From assembly GCA_041686915.1 (NCBI GenBank), contig JAWLDB010000004.1, positions 1 through 50,781 of the forward strand: 50,781 bases of DNA, read 5' to 3'. Origin of the DNA: JAWLDB01 sp041686915. GTDB taxonomy: Bacteria; Bacillota; UBA994; UBA5500. The stretch's first letter is position 1. Every line of letters begins with the position of its first letter. Below, in pieces: positions 47,124 to 50,781 of this stretch. A program made the position numbers and the translations under genes. Under the pieces are notes generated by a model. That model saw nothing but the letters and a program-made list of their open reading frames with translations. It searched no databases and was not told where the DNA came from.

Positions 47124-48443
47124 ATGTTTGACAGAGCACGAGCTACTATCCAGGCTCACCTGGGAGACCTAAAAGGTAACCCAGGCGGCAGCCGGTTGGA
47201 CCGTAACATCCGCTTGAACACAATGCACGGAATTCTCAACATGATGGCTATGAACATGGTAGGTCCTTTTACAGCCATCTATGCCCTCAAACTGCAGGCA
47301 ACCGATTTTCAAGTGGCGATGCTCTCCTCGGCTCCAGCCATCATCAGCTTGCTAGCCATGATCCCTGGCGGCAAGTTTGTGGACGCTCAGCCCCAGAAGA
47401 AACGGGTAACTGCGGCGTTTTTCCTGGCACATCGCCTGTTCTGGCTGGTGATGGCCATGATTCCTCTCTTCTCAAATGACCTGCGAGCGACTCTCCTGGT
47501 TGGTCTGGTGGCCTTGATGAACCTGCCGGGAGCCATAAGCAACGTGGCCTGGCAGGGGTTCATTGGCAAGATAGTCCCACAGGAGAAGCGGGCTGATGCC
47601 TTTGCGACACGCAGCCGGGCGATGAACATCGCTGGCACCGCTATGGTGCTGGTGGCTGGCCGGGCCTTGGACATGATGTCCTTCCCGATTGGGTACCAAA
47701 TCATGTTCACTTGCGCCTTTCTCTTGGCACTCTGCGAAATCTGGGTGTTTAGCAGAATAGAAGAAGATGCCCCTATTGAACAAAAGTCGGCCGATAATCG
47801 GGGATTCTGGCGGGGTTTCTTTAGCTCTCTGGTAACTGACCTGCGCGAAATGTGGAAGGCGCATAGGTTTGTTCGCTACACAGCAGCATCCATCTTCTTT
47901 TACTTTGCATGGCAGATCCCATGGCCGCTTTTTTCGCTCTACCAGATTAAAGAGCTCGGTGCAAACAATATGTGGGTAAGTATCCTTAGCCTGACAAATA
48001 CCGGCGGCTCTCTGGTAGGTTATGGTTTCTGGGCCAGGTACATGAACAAGCACGGAACTTTCAAGACATTGTTCGCCTCAACCGTGGGTATCTTCATCGT
48101 TCCGTTGGCCTATGCCTTCTCCAAGAGCCTGTTGACTGTAGCGTTTTTCAACCTGATTACCGGTGCCATCTTTTCCGGCGTAAACCTGGCTTTGTTTAAT
48201 GCGTTGCTGGAAGTAACTCCTGACGAGCGCCGCACTACTTACATCGCGTACTATACGACCATCGTCAATACTGCCACAATCTTTGCACCGCTGACAGGTG
48301 TTACGCTGCTCCGGCTGCTCGGGTTTCGCTGGGCGTTCATCGTTGCTGCTGCCTTCCGCTTTTCCGGCAGCCTGTGCTTCCTCTGGATCAGCCGCTTGGA
48401 AGCTAGGGACAGACAGCAAGGCATGGGAGAAGCAACCGCATAG
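47124..48443 (+). CDS. MFS transporter (paralogue of the 32230 gene)
   Basis: 439 residues, about 12 TM segments. Aligns along its length with the protein at 32230: RLDRNIRLNTMHGILNMMAMNMVGPFTAIYAL, MIPGGKFVDAQPQKKRVTAAFFLAHRLFWL, LMNLPGAISNVAWQGFIGKIVPQEKRADAFATRSR, and FYFAWQIPWPLFSLYQIKELGANNMW. Shared features of the pair are a short motif-A loop lacking the classic G-R-K-R and a conserved ATRxR/N after helix 5. Start ATG at 47124 with GGGAGG 9 nt upstream. A 14-codon leader frame ends at that site. Monocistronic with a terminator. Probable exporter; substrate unknown. Confidence 0.87.
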   Translation: MFDRARATIQAHLGDLKGNPGGSRLDRNIRLNTMHGILNMMAMNMVGPFTAIYALKLQATDFQVAMLSSAPAIISLLAMIPGGKFVDAQPQKKRVTAAFFLAHRLFWLVMAMIPLFSNDLRATLLVGLVALMNLPGAISNVAWQGFIGKIVPQEKRADAFATRSRAMNIAGTAMVLVAGRALDMMSFPIGYQIMFTCAFLLALCEIWVFSRIEEDAPIEQKSADNRGFWRGFFSSLVTDLREMWKAHRFVRYTAASIFFYFAWQIPWPLFSLYQIKELGANNMWVSILSLTNTGGSLVGYGFWARYMNKHGTFKTLFASTVGIFIVPLAYAFSKSLLTVAFFNLITGAIFSGVNLALFNALLEVTPDERRTTYIAYYTTIVNTATIFAPLTGVTLLRLLGFRWAFIVAAAFRFSGSLCFLWISRLEARDRQQGMGEATA

Positions 48444-48454
48444 GTTATCTATTA

Positions 48455-48477
48455 CCCCGCCCTTCGGCGGGGTTTTC
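48455..48477 (+). terminator. Intrinsic terminator after the MFS gene
   Basis: CCCCGCC / GGCGGGG stem with a CTTC tetraloop, followed by TTTTC. Confidence 0.92.
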
Positions 48478-48548
48478 ACTTGTCATTCGCACGTATGTTC
48501 GATTAGAATATACTTGGAAGTTTTCACCGGAAAGTGGGGGAGGAGAGC

Positions 48549-49334
48549 ATGGCTAAAGAACTGTTGTACCTCTATTTTGGGCAGCAATGCCCGGGGGCCT
48601 ATATGGGAGAGCAAGCCAGGCTGGCAGCTGAGCTCCTGGAGCTGCCATACCGGGCTGTAGACATCAGTGACCGACCAGACCTCTGTGAGCAGTATAGTTT
48701 GTTTTTCCCCGGCACCATTGTGATAGACGACTTCCAGCTGGTCTATCCGGGGAAGCCTGAACAGATTGCGGAAAGTTACCGTAGAAGAGGCCCCATTCCT
48801 GGACAACAGCACTATCAGCCGATGCCGGCAGGAGAGGTTGAGCAAGTGGAACCACTGATCCCTGGCACTGCAGGCAAGGCCTTTAGGATCTGCATCCCAT
48901 CGCTGGGCTGTGCCGATGTAGAGCAAAAGACAAGCTGGTTGCAGAAGTACCCAAAAGCAAACCAGTTTGCCGGTTTGATCGGTTACGCTGGGGGCAGACC
49001 TGCCGGGTTTGTTGAAGTGCTGCCCGAAACAGCGATACCGTATGCAATTGGCGAGAAGCATGATAACCGGGCGTTTATCACCTGCCTCTACAGCCCGATT
49101 GAATGGGGATTGGATCGGGACTACCGAGCCAGCTTGGTAGGGCGCCTATTAAACGAACTCAAAGGGCGCGGCTATGAAGCGGTGTCGGTAATCAGCGGGG
49201 TGGAGACGCCTTATCCGAACGGGCCGGAGTGCGTCCTGAGTCCACTGGGCTTCAAACGGGTTAGACAAATGGGTAGCGCCACCTTGCGTCACAAGCAGGA
49301 AGCAGCCTGGCTGCTGCGCTGCAGTCTCGCCTGA
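48549..49334 (+). CDS. Thioredoxin-fold/GNAT fusion protein, function unknown
   Basis: 261 residues from the ATG at 48549; GGGGAGGAG lies just upstream, and the longer frame from a GTG at 48534 contains it. Residues 1-75 look like a glutaredoxin/thioredoxin-type fold with a single-Cys loop: LLYLYFGQQCPGAYMGEQARLAAELLELPYRAVDIS, then FFPGTIVIDDFQLVYPGKPEQI, where the T-I-V-I-D-D strand follows the expected cis-Pro position (FPGT). Residues about 110-250 look like a GNAT domain: FRICIPSLGC, FAGLIGYAGGRPAGFVEVLPE, AFITCLYSPIEWGLDRDYRASLVGRLLNELKGRGYEAVSVISG and LSPLGFKRV. This combination recalls YoaP-type proteins but with the redox-like domain at the N-terminus. Monocistronic between terminators. 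Confidence 0.7.
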   Translation: MAKELLYLYFGQQCPGAYMGEQARLAAELLELPYRAVDISDRPDLCEQYSLFFPGTIVIDDFQLVYPGKPEQIAESYRRRGPIPGQQHYQPMPAGEVEQVEPLIPGTAGKAFRICIPSLGCADVEQKTSWLQKYPKANQFAGLIGYAGGRPAGFVEVLPETAIPYAIGEKHDNRAFITCLYSPIEWGLDRDYRASLVGRLLNELKGRGYEAVSVISGVETPYPNGPECVLSPLGFKRVRQMGSATLRHKQEAAWLLRCSLA

Positions 49335-49356
49335 ACTCAAGAGAGTAGCAAACATA

Positions 49357-49393
49357 AAAAGGAACCCTGGCATCTCCTGCCAGGGTTCCTTTT
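49357..49393. terminator. Bidirectional intrinsic terminator
   Basis: The 16-bp perfect stem AAAAGGAACCCTGGCA / TGCCAGGGTTCCTTTT with a short TCTCC loop has both an A-run and a T-run. It lies between the fusion-protein gene (+) and the UPF0182 gene (-). Confidence 0.92.
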
Positions 49394-49400
49394 ATGTGGC

Positions 49401-50781
49401 TTACGGTGTATCTGACCTTTGCTGCAGATTACTGATCAACTGCTCAAGTTGTTCGAGCAGTCGCCCATACTCCGCCCAATCGCCGTTTTGCTGCGCCTGC
49501 AGCGCTGACTGATAGGTCTGGCTGATTCTGTTCGCCAGGTCTTTGAGCGTTTCGTCACCGGCCGGTGGCTCACCCGGCTGACCCGGCTGAGTAGGCGTGG
49601 TTGGCCTGCCCAACACAGCTGCGATAGCCTCGCCCAGTGTCGGGCGCATAGCGACAGCATCCTTGGTGGCCACAATCACTCGCTTCAGCTCCGGCAAGCT
49701 GTTATTGGAAGCGAGGATGTATACGGGCTCTACATACATGATGGTATCGCCTACCGGGATAACCAACAGGTTACCCCGCACCACTTGCGACCCACTCTGG
49801 TTCCAAAGCGTCATACTGGACGATATATCGGTGTCCTGGTCTATACGGGCCTCGATCTGCATCGGACCTTGTATAACCGTCTCCTTAGGAAAACGGTAGA
49901 GAGCGATCTCTCCATAGTTTTCGGCATCGTTGCGAGCAGCCATCCATGCAATCATGTTGTGCTTAGGGTTCTCGGCTGTGCCGGCAGGAGTGAGTGGCAG
50001 TACTAGCACAAACTCCTCGGAACCTTCTGGCTCACCTGGCAGGCTCATGACCATGTAATAGGGCATGACTGTCTGGACGTTGTTTTGGAACTTCTCCTGC
50101 GGAAGTCTCCAGAGATCTTCTTTGTTATAGAAGAGAGTCGGATCCTCCATGTGGTAGACATTCAACACATTTGCCTGGGTGAGCAAGAACTGTTCAGGAT
50201 ACCTCAAGTGGTTCTGCAGGTTCTCAGGCATTTGCTTGAGCGGTTTCAGCAGGTCAGGGAAAATCTTGCCGAGGGTATTGGCAATCGGATCTTCCATATC
50301 CACCTGATAGAAGTTGACCGTCCCGTTATACGCGTCGACGACCACCTTCACCGAGTTGCGAATGTAGTTGGTACCGTTGGTGCCCAGCGGTTCTGAGTAC
50401 GGGAACCAGCTGGAAGTAGTGTATGCATCGATAATCCAGTAGACCTGGCCATCGGCAATCACCGCATAGGGGTCGTTCTCGTAAGTCAAGAAGGGAGCGA
50501 TTGTACGCACGCGATCCATAATGTTCCGGTGAATGAGCACACGGCTCTCCGGGGTGATGCTGTCTGCCAGGAACAGGTTAGCAGTGCGCAGCCTTAAAGC
50601 AAACATCAACTTGTTGAACAGGTTGAGTTTGAGGCCATCGGTACCTTGGTAAACTGTCGTGGCGTTGGCTTCGCTACCCTGCGGGTAGTCAAATTCTGGC
50701 GTCTTCGTGTTAACAATCGCGTAGTTGTTGGTCAGTTCACCAAAGTAAATCTGTGGCTGACTGAGCTGCAGCTCTTCGGCG
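49401..50781 (-). CDS. UPF0182 family membrane protein, 3' part (runs off the window)
   Basis: The frame is open to the right edge; at least 459 C-terminal residues are present. UPF0182/COG1615 proteins are about 900 residues with N-terminal TM helices; only the extracytoplasmic C-terminal part is seen here. Signature segments: QPQIYFGELTNNYAIVNTKTPEFDYPQGSE, VYQGTDGLKLNLFNKLMFALRL, ITPESRVLIHRNIMDRVRTIAPFLTYENDPYAVI, YTTSSWFPYSEPLGTNGTNYIRNSVKVVVDAYNGTVNFY and RGNLLVIPVGDTIMYVEPVYI. The C-terminus has a Pro/Gly-rich linker (TPTQPGQPGEPPAG) then a helical tail. Function unknown. The TTG/ATG at about 50609 is internal, not the start. Confidence 0.93.
   Translation of the reverse strand, partial: AEELQLSQPQIYFGELTNNYAIVNTKTPEFDYPQGSEANATTVYQGTDGLKLNLFNKLMFALRLRTANLFLADSITPESRVLIHRNIMDRVRTIAPFLTYENDPYAVIADGQVYWIIDAYTTSSWFPYSEPLGTNGTNYIRNSVKVVVDAYNGTVNFYQVDMEDPIANTLGKIFPDLLKPLKQMPENLQNHLRYPEQFLLTQANVLNVYHMEDPTLFYNKEDLWRLPQEKFQNNVQTVMPYYMVMSLPGEPEGSEEFVLVLPLTPAGTAENPKHNMIAWMAARNDAENYGEIALYRFPKETVIQGPMQIEARIDQDTDISSSMTLWNQSGSQVVRGNLLVIPVGDTIMYVEPVYILASNNSLPELKRVIVATKDAVAMRPTLGEAIAAVLGRPTTPTQPGQPGEPPAGDETLKDLANRISQTYQSALQAQQNGDWAEYGRLLEQLEQLISNLQQRSDTP

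Noticed and set aside
46925..47125. N-terminal extension of the EamA transporter
   Set aside because: The added residues are not membrane-like and overlap the divergent MFS gene's leader and Shine-Dalgarno.
1..50781. CRISPR arrays, tRNAs, rRNAs, insertion sequences or prophage genes
   Set aside because: None was seen: no regularly spaced direct repeats, no tRNA-like cloverleaf ending in CCA, no transposase or integrase. The palindromic repeats are the only mobile-like signal.

Overview
The window looks like part of the chromosome of an anaerobic, endospore-forming member of the Bacillota (Clostridia-like). The evidence is a gerA/gerC/gerB germinant-receptor operon, two YheC/YheD-type spore-coat ATP-grasp genes, three KinA/KinE-type PAS histidine kinases, strong AGGAGG-type Shine-Dalgarno sites, a TPP riboswitch with an intrinsic terminator, an FprA-type flavodiiron protein and an ScdA/RIC di-iron repair protein. 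I do not assign a genus. There are no rRNAs, tRNAs, CRISPR arrays or recognisable insertion sequences. The genes are mostly single units or short operons separated by good hairpin terminators.

Left part (1-12.2 kb): an unknown gene cut by or close to the window edge; an FNR-like regulator with N-terminal cysteines followed by ric, with a CRP/FNR-type palindrome between them; an AbgB-like and an AbgA-like M20 amidohydrolase (the two subunits of p-aminobenzoyl-glutamate hydrolase) separated by a divergent pair of spore-coat ATP-grasp genes and the first PAS kinase; an exported protein with three FMN-attachment motifs; and two small coiled-coil genes.

Middle (12.2-27 kb): cell-envelope genes (NamZ-like exo-muramidase with a CuAO_N-like tail, polysaccharide deacetylase, DUF445, DUF1232), an M29-like peptidase, an ECF sigma/anti-sigma pair with an unusual leader, a PrcB-like secreted protein, an MFS exporter, and the ger operon (A-C-B plus a small two-TM gene). 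gerC and gerB each carry an apparent one-base deletion in a homopolymer run, while gerA is intact.

Right part (27-50.8 kb): four more efflux-type transporters (three MFS, one MATE); riboswitch-controlled thiE-thiC; a repeat-rich 550-bp intergenic stretch; an AT-richer acyltransferase; the tldD/tldE pair; a Cof-type phosphatase; a probable 30-residue small protein with its own promoter; two long PAS kinases in tandem, the second behind a strong sigma-H-like promoter; fprA; a GNAT gene flanked by palindromic repeats; an EamA exporter whose C-terminus is read through such a repeat; a thioredoxin-fold/GNAT fusion; and the 3' part of a UPF0182 gene running off the right edge.

Themes: (i) entry into sporulation, spore coat and germination; (ii) defence against NO/O2 (RIC, FNR-like regulator, FprA); (iii) efflux, with several transporters preceded by very short reading frames that end at their ribosome-binding site; (iv) a family of small GGGCAGAA..TTCTGCCC palindromes concentrated at 30.7-31.2 and 45.4-46.0 kb. 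Start codons were reassigned where a Shine-Dalgarno sequence clearly favours a different codon from the longest frame. All family assignments come from reading motifs, not database searches.
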